Part shown: piece after piece, positions 1-10,191 of the stretch
Layout: every line of letters begins with the position of its first letter
Numbering within the stretch: position 1 is the first letter of the stretch
Source of the DNA: Turritopsis dohrnii
Lineage: Eukaryota; Cnidaria; Hydrozoa; Anthoathecata; Oceaniidae
Assembly (NCBI GenBank): GCA_027922465.2
Contig: BQMF02000264.1
Coordinates: 496,001 to 560,000, forward strand
Length of the DNA stretch: 64,000 nt
Direction: 5' to 3'
The notes under the pieces: generated by a model
The model's database searches: none
What the model was told of the DNA's origin: nothing
The model's input: the letters and a program-made list of their open reading frames with translations, nothing else
Translations under genes and position numbers: made by a program

Positions 1-46
1 GCTGATTAATTTTTTTACAGTTAAAAACATCTAAATGGTCTTACAG

Positions 47-3000
47 TTTTTCAATGTGTGAAGCTTGTGGGTACAACTGGAAACGTGGCAATTACTGCCC
101 TGTGTGTGAGCATCTATACAACGAGGATGATGACACATTGAAAATGATGTTCTGCTCAAATTGTGAAAGATGGATTCACATGGAGTGTGAAGGTATCCAA
201 GAAGATGATTATGAAATTCTTGCTGAGCTACCTGAAGATATTCCCTATATCTGTAAGCTGTGCACTGGTCAGGAGAAACATACAACATTGTGGTATAAAG
301 AAGTCAGAGACGAACTAAACAACGGATTCTTAAAAGTAGGTGCTCGTCGAGTTGTTTGAAAAGCCTAAATTCTTCCAATATGCATTTTTGTTTGTAAGGA
401 GTGATTGTATTTACTTTGGGTTCATTGAAAACGGGATATATTATAGTGTCGTATCCCCAAAATGCTTGACTGTAAATTACTAAAAGGTGAACTCACCATT
501 ATCAACCAGAACTCACTGAACTGACTTTTTTGACTGAATTTTTTTTTTTCATTTTTCTTCAGATCTACTCAGATATTATTTCACATCCCATGTACAAGCT
601 GCTTGAAAATGGATTAACTGAAAACCTAAAAACTATTGCTTGCTTGGAGTCGTTTCAACTGCTTGACATGTCTCTGGAGAAACGCATGTTTTCATGTGTG
701 AGAGAGTTCTACATGCACACATTGAATCTTCTGACAACTTTGAATCTTTCACTTGACGACGCAGCTGCGTATGATGTTAGTTTATCAATTTTTCCGAATG
801 CTGAGAATCTATTGAGTTGTTTTCTGAAGGTAAGTGTTGCTAATTGTTGCTTTCGAAAATCTGCTACATTGTTTAGTCAAGGCCACTGGCATTGATTTAC
901 AGGCAATTTGTATAGCAAAAAGGATATAAAGTGTGTATTTACATAGGTGCAAACAACTTTCTTTTTTTTGGATTTCTGCGAAAATTCCTTTGTAATCGTT
1001 CATAATTAAACGTTTTTAAAAGCTATATATTTTTAGTAGCTAGCTATATGACTATTTTGTCTACTTTTTTGATTTGATTTTGATTTTGATTTCAAAGTTA
1101 GCTTAAAACATAGTATTTCTTTTACTTTGTTTCTCATATTTTTTTCGAAAAAATTTTTTTGTTTTTTACTCTTTTCCCTCTTACAAAGTTTATGTTAAAA
1201 AAAACCTTTTTCATAAAATGCGTGTCCATGGTTGCGATTCACGCCTATACTTATTTCTGGTGTCTTTCAATTAAGCCACATTTACGCTATTTTAAATGTA
1301 AAATGCCATCAGCCCTCGAGATGAAGAAAGTTTGACAAAGTTTCAAGCAGGACTTCAGATCTATTTGTTTTGCATATTTCGACAGGAAATGCTGCTACTG
1401 TTTTTTGTCATATCGCTTTTGTATTATTTCGTACCAACAGAATAAAGAATATTTCATATGATAGTATCAGTTATGCTTTCATGAATTCCTAGGGAGTGTG
1501 TGATCAAAAATGTAATGCTGTTTTTGGTAGAAGTTATTCTACTACAAGTTACTACAAATGTCACAAGTCTTCCTTTTTTAATGGTTCAGCTGGTTTTGCA
1601 GAAATCCTTATGCCTGTCATGGCATCTTGTTACTTTTTTTTTTGGAGAGTTTTTGTCTGTGTTTTCTTTAGTGTCAAATTATAATTAGCCCAGTGTCAAA
1701 TTGAGGTGTGAAAAGTATCTTGTTAGGTGGTCTTTTGATTTTATCTTGTTAGGTGGTCTGTTGATTTTATCTTGTTAGGTGGTCTGTTGATTTTATCTTG
1801 TTAGGGCATCGAAACAGTATTTCCTTGGTTTTCTCCTGATGCAGTTGAAGAGACGAACGAGCCAATGAATGGATGTGAAAAAGAGCTGGAAAGGTTTGCA
1901 CTTTTTTCTGCAATTTTTTAGTCTATAAAAATTTATTTATCTAAAAAGGAATAAATAATAACTTGATTTTTATTTAGAGTGCAATGTGATGAAATTATAA
2001 AAAATGGCCATCATGAATCACTTTGTCATGATCACATTTATTTCAAGTCCAAATTGCCCGATGCGATGCCAATATTATCAATGGAAATTCTCAATACACT
2101 CAGTGTTGCTGTAAGTATGTTCAAAAGAAGGCAAGAATAAGGAAAAGTTATATTGTATTCCTGATTACGTCTCATTGTAAAGCATTGCAAATTTCTTTCT
2201 TGATCTTTTCTTGTATCTATTTCTTGTTGCAGGATTCAAGGCGTTGTTTATTTTGCACAGATATCGGTGATGATGTTGAATATGGTGCTGGCCGGCTTCT
2301 TTATGCTGGTGTAAATGAGTGGGTTCACATCAATTGTGCATTATGGTCAGCTGAAGTATATGAAGACCAAGATGGACGATTGAAACATGTCCACGATGCT
2401 TTGAAGCGTGGAAGTAAACTTGTAAGTGTTTCATCTTTCTTATAAATGCCACATTTTGACTTCATGTAACGAGATTATTGTGTTATGACTTGCTTTGCAG
2501 AAATGTGAGCACTGTGAGAAGTATGGGGCTACCATTGGATGTTGTTTTCTGAAGTGTCCGAAAAGCTACCATTTTACATGTGCCAAGTAAGAACCTTACG
2601 CTGTAGGCTTTTTTGTTGTGAGACAACTTTAATGCTTCCGATTTGTTTTGATTTTGTAGAAAAAGCAATGTTTATTTCCTTGATGACAAAAAGATATATT
2701 GTACAGCTCATTCGGCAAAAGCTAATAAAAATGTAAGCATGGATTTTTTTGATGTACTTGATGCTGTGTTATCCCGAAATAAAACCTTAAACAGTAATTG
2801 GTTTGTTTTATGTTGTGCTTTTCAGTTGATTCTATCCGAACGGGAGCTGTCGGTGCCTAGGAGGGTGCTGGTTGATTTGGCAAGATTTAAGTCCTTGAAA
2901 AGGGTACAGCGTGGCTTAGATCCGCAAACAGTAACCCTGCAATGTGGATCATTCGGATTACGAACACTGGGAGTGTTAAATGAACATTCAGATGTGAAAA

Positions 3001-6000
3001 AGGCGTTGGTTCCTATAGGATACAGGTAGTCACTGTAGTATGTTGCTTTTAAGTAAATGCAATATTTTATCTTCTCTTAGTGTGTTAAATTCACCTGCAA
3101 CGTCACGCTATTTATATAAATTCATAAGAAATCTTTGAGTTCACTCTAAGCCTGACGACGGAGGTATATCAACAGTCCTTCGAAATATTGCTTTAAAATT
3201 AAAAACGAATAGATTATACATTTCTATGAAATGATGTATCTGAATTTATAATTCTTTGACATGTTCACTGCCCAGGAAATGGCAAGTGAATGATATCTGT
3301 ACACACCCATGTGTGTACACTAAGGTTGTTTACATTAGGCAAGGGGCATCCCCTGGAATTGTGATTTGTAGAGTTTGTGCATGGTCTGTGTTGTTTAAAG
3401 TTCGTCGAGCGCACGATGTGCAAAAATGTCAAGATGTTTTGAGAACATGAATATTGTAAAGTTGTATAAGATGTATTACACGTTTGTTTATTCTGACAAC
3501 TATTAATTTCTCCAGAGTAACTCGTATTTTTTGGAGTACGAAAGATCCACGAAAAAGATGCCAGTATAGTTGTGAAGTAACCATGTTGAATGACGAATGG
3601 GAGGTCGAGAAAACGAAAGAAGACACTGAAGAAAACGAGACTGTGGAAAGAAATGTCACATACTGTCACGACATGACTGAGTGGCAAAAACATGCAAAGA
3701 AACTTATCACTGAAACAAAGAAGGGCGTGAAAAGAAAATTGGGGTGCGAGGAGATTGCGCCATGTAACTGTAAAGCTGAAAACGAAATGCTTTACATGGA
3801 CCACCGAACATTTCTAGCACAAAAAGAAGAGCTGTTAATCGGAAACACAGATTCTGTTAATTCACGTGATCACAACTTTTTTCCATTAGCTGAAACTACA
3901 CTTTCGCATAATAATGATGGTACCCATACAACACATGTTATGAGTGCTGGCAGTAGTATTTCTGCTTCTCGGCAAGATCAAACGTGTCATAACAAGACTG
4001 ATACTCGATTCGATTCTGACCAGAGACTGTGTTCTGAACCTGTCGTTGCCAAGACGTCGTCACCTGTCGACTGTCGGGCGTTGAGTTCATCTGCGTTATC
4101 TTGTCAACAGACTGTATGTGTGGAATCCACTGCCATCTCAACTTCGCGTGTGTTTAACGAACCCTCCCCGCTAGGTGACGAACCCTCCCTTTTTGGTGGC
4201 GGTCCAACTGATTTCGCGTGTACTCTGCCAACATCCAATCAATTCCAAACATTAGCCAGTACTAAAACAGAAAAGGTGATATCTGAAGGCTCTATTCTCT
4301 CAATCAAATCACCTCACAAACGCCAGGAGATGGAGCTGTTGAGAAATCCCGACCGAACCGTCAATTCTCTTTCAAAGGACCGGGAAAATAGGTCGGAATG
4401 TGTCACTGCAATCGATAACGTGAAGCCGTGTGTACCGTTAAACGGATTGACGAATGGTGCTGTAAAAACACTAATCCCCGTTGTTAGCTTAAACAAAAAT
4501 ATCCTGCACGGCAGTCGAACAATGACAAATTCCTTCAATCAGGTCATACCAGCAATACTAAAAGACAAAAGTGTAAGTAACGTCCAACTGGGGACCGTCA
4601 TTTGTGGACAATCGGCAGAGAAGAAGATTTTAGTTGTCAGTAACGAGAAAAGACCGAGTGACGCTATCGCAAGTAAGCAAATTGCAATGCCTATAATAAC
4701 AACATCGTGTGTAGAAAGAAGTATTAAAAGTATTGTCGGGAATAGTCTGGGTTGTAATAGTAAAACAGCCTTGAAAGCACATGGCGTTTCAAATATCAGC
4801 ACGTCGGTGAGTGATGTACACAATGTGGTCAGGCTACAATCCATTTCACCCGTCAGTAAGTATCGTCAAATATCGTATAAAATACCGAGTGTCGGAACCA
4901 AAAGCCTTCAAGTGCCGTTAAATTCATTAAGAGTTGTTACAACGAAATCTTGTGTGAAACCAAATTTCCTGCAAAACGCATCAAAACTTATAAACATTGC
5001 GCCGAAAATTTCACAAGTTCACGCCAAGACCACCGTGCCGTATTTATCTGCCAATTTGCCGCTATCCGTGTCACCACCAAGAAGTTCAACTTTAACTATA
5101 TCGTTACCGCGACCACTTGCACCACAGTCGTCATCACCTTTCCGACATTTGTCGTCAGCACCACACCTCGTCAATGCAAACCAGTCACCGGCACATAAAC
5201 CTCGGCATGTATATTTGAACGGGGCGCCATTACAACCGTTATTCAACAATAGCAACAATATTGTTTTTGGAAACTCATTACCGATCACTCCTGTCTCGAT
5301 TAATCAGACACTCTATACTCCAATAACTTCAAGAGCGGTTCTGGCTCATCAAGGTGTTGTGTCAGCTCCAAGTACGGCGCGACAACTGAACGACAAAGGT
5401 GGTTACAATTCCCATATCGGCGACATTTCCGACATTTCCGTAAAACCCGTCGTCACCCTTGCATCTGATCCGGCTAAAATCCTTAAAGCACTGTCGAAAC
5501 AAGTTGTTATGTCGGATTCATTAGTTTCGCCGCCTCCACTCGTGTGTAATTCCAAACTCCCTCAGACACAAGAAGATGGCTGTAAAACATCCAATAGTGA
5601 TCTATTCGCAAACGATCTGACCGAAGAAATCAATGCGTTTTTTACGAAGCTGAAAACGCAACAATCTACTGCTCTCGATGATGCTGGAAATATGTCGTTC
5701 TTGGAGACGCCTTTTGAAGAAAACACCTATTTTGGCAGTGCATGCAGTTCTAGTGCAGAAGATAAGGGAGATTCGAATATTTCTTCGCAAACCCCTGTCA
5801 AAAATGATCCACTTTCATATTCTGCTAACGATACGAACCCGTTGAACGGGAAACAGAACGGTGCAATGCTGTCGTTCAAGCGAGAATTTTTATTTCGTCA
5901 GTTGAGAGAATATCTCCGTAAGAATCCTGGCATAATCAAAGTTGTCGGCAATGTTTGTCAAAGGAACTCAACTGTTGAAAACATCCCTGTTGTTGATTTA

Positions 6001-9000
6001 ACAGAACAGAAGAAAAGCGAAGACTTAGTCTGTTATTCAGCATACCTACCGGAACACTTATGGAGCGAATTGATTAAAGCTGGTATCGCTAGCAAGGATA
6101 TCCAAAACATTCTGCGTGAAACAAAGAATACTCCAGCAAATAAACTAAACTCTCTAGAAAAACGCACAGGCAATTTGAACCACACTTCAACTATTTTGCC
6201 AGTACAAAGGAAATCTGGTTCGAGTGTGACGGCCAACTCGCTGATCAATCCATCAGCTTGTGTTAGTTTGACTTCACTGAGTGCATCGGTGAAAAACGCA
6301 ATTCCTGGAAAGTATTTTGGTGGTGGTTCTTATTTTCCTAGTAACGATCTGATAACTAAGTATGCGCCGTCATATGCAACGTTAATGAATAAAGTTGGAC
6401 TGCCCAACCTAAACACCAGTCCTCGTACAGCCAACGTAACGAAGAAAAAATTCAGTACAAGTAAATCCAGTATCTTAGAGCAAACTAACATCAGATATTT
6501 GCATTCACAAGGAACGAACCTATGTAATGGCCATGATAATGAATTATCCCTTATTTCATTGTTGCAGGGAGGAAACCCACACATGTTATCTAGCTATAGT
6601 CGTAGTGACCTACCGTCTGGCTCACTCGACCCTTCAACCCAACGGAATATAGATGATATACTACAGACGTTTGCCGTGAAGCCGAAACGGAAATATCGGA
6701 AAAGGATTAAAGTCGCTTCCGGTGATTTTCAACAGACGGAGTCACATGGTGTCCCGCCACCAGATGCCGCCATTTTGAATCGAAGCACCACGTCCGTCGG
6801 ACCTGTACAAAATAAACGGAGGAAACGAACGTCAGCGTCGAATATAATGACCGACACGCAATACGACGTGCGTTTGACGGACAAAAACGTCGATTGGAAT
6901 GATTTTATTGAAAACACAGTGGAAATCAATTTATTAGAATCCGATCGGACGAAACGGAAGCTGAAGGTAGACCAGAGAAAAGAATATAAAAATCGGAAGC
7001 AGAAGAAAGACTATGTGGCTGGTTTGAAAATGTTGCTGAAGCGTGAAGAAGAGAAACGGTTGAAAGCTTCACAGACTTCCTTGAAGTTCATATTCAAAAA
7101 CGAAGACGGATGGCAATCGGAAAGCTCCTCGCTTGAAGGTAGTGTGTTATTTCGGCTGCCGGTCAAATAGATATGTTACTTGAGAAACGTTGTTTTTGTT
7201 GACAATAGCTTCACTTTTGTTTTGTTTGTTTTCATAGAACTTTGGAAGAATTTCATTTCTGAAATCAATGACCTGAGGACGGATGTACAGCTCTCTCCTT
7301 TACCTATCAATGGTGATGAGATGATCTAGTTTTATCATTTATGTGCTCTTAACATCTGATAAATGACATTTCTTTTCCTTGCTCTTAGTGAATGACGCCT
7401 ACGATTTCCTTGGCTTGACCAAAGAATTTGTTTGTTATTTGGTGGAGCAGCTACCAGGCGGCCATAGGTGTCGCAGTTACGAGTTCCAACACCACTTACC
7501 ATGCGTGCGAGAGGATATCCAGGTAACTGCTGATTTAAGTTTTCTTGAAAGTTCTTTGGAATTCCTTTGAAAATTCGATGGAGAATTAAGAAAGAGTACT
7601 TAAGAAGTATAAACATTACACGAAGATTACGCCCTTTGTTTGGAAGTAAGTATTGCCCGTGGAAGTGGTTGAATTCGAGCGCCCTGCTTCAAGTGCTGTC
7701 GTAGCCATCGGCTGGTTAGAGTCTTTACAATTGCTTTTTCAACATCATGTCGACTTTTATTCTGTTTTCATCACAGGATCTGCCGGTAAACCCTCACGGC
7801 TGTGCCAGGACGGAAGTAGCTGTCAGGTAAGTGTTATTTCTATAAAGATGACGTCATACTTTAGCTACTTCATCTCGTTCTCTGTGATAAAAGTCCATTC
7901 AGAAGCACTGTGCTAATTATAAATTTTTGGTCTTAATTAGTCACGCGGAAAAAGACATGTTTGCCTGGTTAGCTTCGTTATATCGACAGCCACCGAAGCT
8001 TAATTACGACTTTAATGAAGAGGAGGTTTTAGGTGGCTCTCAAGATCTTCCTGTTGCAATGAAATATCGTTTGTTGAAGAATACTGCAAGGGATCACGTG
8101 GGCGTTTATAGGTACCTTTTCTCCGACGAAATTTTGTTCTTCGTGATGAAAATTTTCCCCGACGAAAATTTTGAAAAAGTGAAATTTATGAGAAAGTATT
8201 AGTAAAATTTTGCAAAATGTCGAAATTTTCCCCGACGAAAAATTTTCCCCTACGTAAATTTTCCCCGACGAAATTATCCCCGATAAGGTATAATCTCAGT
8301 TGATTAACAGCAGATCAAACTTGAAGATTTAAGGGAAGATGTACTTTCCTTTCCATTTTTGTAAAAGAATTTTTGAGCAGGTTCTACATTCTAGCAACCA
8401 TTATAAACCTCGTAAACGGTGTACTGTGCACACCAATTTTATTTGCTAATCCTTCTGTTGACTTAAAAAGAAGATGTGAATGAAATGAGCCTAATTTTCG
8501 AAATAAAGTGAGCTCTTTTGCGAAACTGAGGGAAATTTCTTGTATTCATAATGCCATTTAGTACTTCAATAAAAAGGGTTTTTTTTTTAAATATCAACAT
8601 ATATTTATTCTTTTCTAACAAAGCTTTTCGGACTAATCCATCCTCAGGTTAATTTCAGGGAAATTTGTTCCTTGCTTTTTTGAACATATTTTATGTAAGC
8701 ATGAACCTTCTTTATAGATCGAAGATACAAGGGCGTGGCTTGTTTTGCAAGAAACCAATCGAAGGCGGTGAAATGATTATTGAGTATAGTGGTGAAAAAA
8801 TCCGGGCGGCCTTAACAGATAGAAGAGAAGAATTTTACGATAAAAAGGTTTGTCTTTTGATGTCATCTGATAACAAATATGTTGAAGCCAATTTTTTTTT
8901 GCATACTACCAGTAGTAGATTTACATTTCGTCTCATATATTTTGATATATTTACTCCAAGTAACTTCCCGTCATAACTGTGCTACTACACATCTCTTTAT

Positions 9001-10191
9001 GCCGTCTTTCAATCTTCAAATGAATCTCAAAGCTTTGCCAACTGCAATTCCAGGTCCTAGTTTTATTGAAAACCCTAAGTTTGTAAACATTGGGTTTGTC
9101 TGTCCAGTCGGTAATATCGTAAAAAATCACTGAGACGAAGTGCATTTCTTTTGAAATGGTGTGTATATTTGTGGATCTTCCTATAAAAGTATACTCCTCC
9201 GCAGTGATTTTCATCAAATTTACCTGGTGGGTGGTTGTTTTGATGCTATGAGAATAGAGAGCGTTGGTACATCTTTAGCAGGCGTGTAAAACGATAAAAA
9301 AAGGATGTGACATGTAAAATATACAGATAAATTATGACTTGTGTTTTGACGGTTGACTGTGTGGCTTTTTTTTGGCGACGACATACATAGTTATTCTTTC
9401 ATCATCCATGAATTTATTTTTTGCGATCGTAGGGTATCGGCTGTTACATGTTTCGCATCGATGATATGGACGTAGTTGATGCGACAACCAAAGGAAATGC
9501 TGCTCGCTTCATCAACCACTCTTGCGAGGTGAGTGTACTTAGTGTCCGATTGTAAAAGCCTTCATTTCTCTTCGTATAGTTTTTCAGATCACATCACTGT
9601 CAATTGTTACCTATAAGTTGAGAACATTTTGAACAGATCACATCACTGTCAATTGTTACCTATAAGTTGAGGACATTTTGAACAATGTAAAAGTAGTTGT
9701 TGGTCCACCATGACTGTACGAGAATAGATTTTTTTTTTCGATACTTTTGAAGATACCGCGTATTAAGGCTGGTTATGCGAGTGTCAATGTTATTCAAGAT
9801 CTAGGACCTGATGAAGTTTCGCGATTTATGGACTCCTTAATTTTGACTCGAGGGTCGAAATTAAGTGATTTTAAGCATCGAGAATATCTGAGATGAACGT
9901 GAAGGAAAATGTTATTATCCTCTTATCTTTAGCCGAACTGTTTCTCAAAAATCATATCAGTTGATGGTTGTAAGAAGATTGTCATCTTTGCTCTTCGAAG
10001 GTAAGCGCTATGTTTTTCTTCGTCAAATGGTGTTTGTGTTTTTGTTGCACCTTGTCGTATTACCGTCTCTTCTTTTTTTATGCAGGATTTATGTCGGTGA
10101 GGAGTTGACGTATGACTATAAATTTGCTCAGGAAGACGACAAGCTGCCGTGTTACTGTGGTGCGAAGAAATGTCGGAAATATTTGAATTAA
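47..10191 (+). CDS. KMT2A: Trithorax / KMT2A-B type histone H3K4 methyltransferase, C-terminal 17 exons (5' partial)
   Basis: This nuclear enzyme methylates histone H3 lysine 4 in a COMPASS-like complex with WDR5, RBBP5, ASH2L and DPY30. Exons with consensus GT-AG borders that join in frame: 47-335, 563-829, 1805-1893, 1978-2110, 2233-2421, 2501-2586, 2660-2732, 2826-3025, 3516-7138, 7238-7312, 7389-7522, 7777-7826, 7941-8111, 8718-8847, 9433-9528, 9933-10000, 10086-10191. They give 1,925 residues ending in TAA. Domain order PHD3, bromodomain-like region, extended PHD, FYRN, long linker, FYRC, SET, post-SET is that of the MLL1/MLL2 (trithorax) branch, not MLL3/4, because PHD3 and the ePHD are close together and the ePHD reads like MLL1. 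The N-terminal CXXC and PHD1-2 part must lie upstream. An alternative acceptor for the first exon at about 21 is also open. Confidence 0.93.
1585..1635 (+). repeat. SINE 3'-tail fragment in a KMT2 intron
   Basis: The segment around TTTTGCAGAAATCCTTATG and GGCATCTTGTT matches the tail of the tRNA-derived SINE seen complete at 60000-60190 and reversed at 15945-16125. No tRNA-like head is recognisable here. Confidence 0.6.
1719..1804 (+). repeat. 26-bp tandem repeat abutting a KMT2 exon
   Basis: CTTGTTAGGTGGTC-type units start at 1719, 1745, 1771 and 1797, giving 3.3 copies. The last copy ends in the AG used as the 3' splice site of exon 1805-1893, so the same acceptor sequence occurs four times. 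Confidence 0.9.
2233..2732 (+). other. KMT2 extended PHD (PHD4) exons
   Basis: Three exons (2233-2421, 2501-2586, 2660-2732) encode residues about 260-375. They carry the ePHD signature: [13 protein letters not shown], then CEHC, GCC, YHFTC and a final Cys/His pair (YCTAH). Spacing is nearly identical to MLL1. The three exons join with phases 0, 2 and 0. Confidence 0.9.
2826..7138 (+). other. KMT2 FYRN exon and 3.6 kb linker exon
   Basis: Exon 2826-3025 and the start of 3516-7138 encode FYRN (residues about 385-470), ending in the [13 protein letters not shown] motif typical of the family. The rest of the 3,623 bp exon is a Ser/Thr/Asn-rich, probably disordered linker of about 1,150 residues. 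It has basic patches such as [11 protein letters not shown] near position 6690, a likely nuclear localisation signal. The exon closes with the first strand of FYRC. In MLL1 this linker holds the Taspase-1 sites and the transactivation domain. I see neither clearly here. Confidence 0.85.
3140..3205 (+). repeat. Retroelement 3'-end-like motif
   Basis: The CCTGACGACGGAGG ... TCCTTCGAAA motif resembles short conserved segments found near 3' ends of many invertebrate retroelements. A related motif lies on the minus strand at 8615-8652. The family is not identified. Confidence 0.35.
7238..8111 (+). other. KMT2 FYRC and WDR5-interaction motif exons
   Basis: Exons 7238-7312, 7389-7522, 7777-7826 and 7941-8111. 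Residues about 1640-1720 complete FYRC ([17 protein letters not shown]). The 50-nt exon 7777-7826 encodes [10 protein letters not shown], the Win motif that docks into the WDR5 central cavity through Arg1730. The last exon runs into the pre-SET segment and ends at VGVYR, the usual start of the SET domain in MLL1. Confidence 0.88.
8115..8288. mobile_element. TA-flanked miniature element at a KMT2 splice donor
   Basis: This 174-bp segment has repeated CCCCGACGAAAATTTT motifs and imperfect terminal inverted repeats (CCTTTTCTCCGACG left; the right end reads CCTTATCGGGGAT in reverse). It is flanked by TA at 8113-8114 and 8289-8290. A related copy lies at 38812-38981 with the same internal order and the same TA flanks. 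TA target duplications suggest a Tc1/mariner-type non-autonomous element. Confidence 0.65.
9121..9235. mobile_element. Foldback MITE, family A, copy 1
   Basis: This roughly 115-bp hairpin-forming repeat lies in a KMT2 intron. It has inverted arms around GCAGTGATTTT and a centre like GAAATGGTGTGTATATTT. Other copies in the window are near 20784, 21420, 33819, 33945 and 41921. Confidence 0.65.
9582..9682. repeat. 49-bp direct tandem duplication in a KMT2 intron
   Basis: The sequence CAGATCACATCACTGTCAAT and what follows starts at 9585 and again at 9634, with a single base difference visible (GAGAAC versus GAGGAC). Confidence 0.85.

Larger units (their letters stand above)
47..2110 (+). other. 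KMT2 exons encoding PHD3 and the degenerate bromodomain region
   Basis: The first exon (47-335) encodes a C4HC3 PHD finger at residues about 9-75: CPVC, then CSNC with RWIH, then CKLC. This matches the third PHD finger of MLL1, which reads H3K4me3 and binds CYP33. Exons 563-829, 1805-1893 and 1978-2110 follow the MLL1 pattern in which a bromodomain-like helical region (about 95-260) directly follows PHD3. The short FPWF motif at 1805-1893 matches the end of that region in MLL1. Acetyl-lysine binding cannot be claimed, because the region is poorly conserved even in vertebrate MLL1. Confidence 0.85.
8718..10191 (+). other. KMT2 SET and post-SET domain exons
   Basis: Exons 8718-8847, 9433-9528, 9933-10000 and 10086-10191 encode a complete SET domain (about 1790-1905). 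GRGLFCKK and IEYSG are present, as are FINHSCEPN (Asn1864-Cys1867; SAM binding and pseudoknot) and [10 protein letters not shown] (catalytic Tyr at about 1900-1902). The post-[11 protein letters not shown] supplies three zinc cysteines, with the fourth from NHSC. The protein ends RKYLN, nearly as MLL1 ends. All catalytic residues expected of an active MLL1-type SET domain are present. Confidence 0.94.

Noticed and set aside
1719..1796. Alternative productive acceptors in the 26-bp repeat
   Set aside because: The first gives an in-frame stop codon after three codons. The other two shift frame.
3265..3804. Minus-strand 179-codon open frame
   Set aside because: It overlaps the KMT2 FYRN-linker exon and its intron on the other strand, with Ser/Phe-rich shadow composition and no motif.
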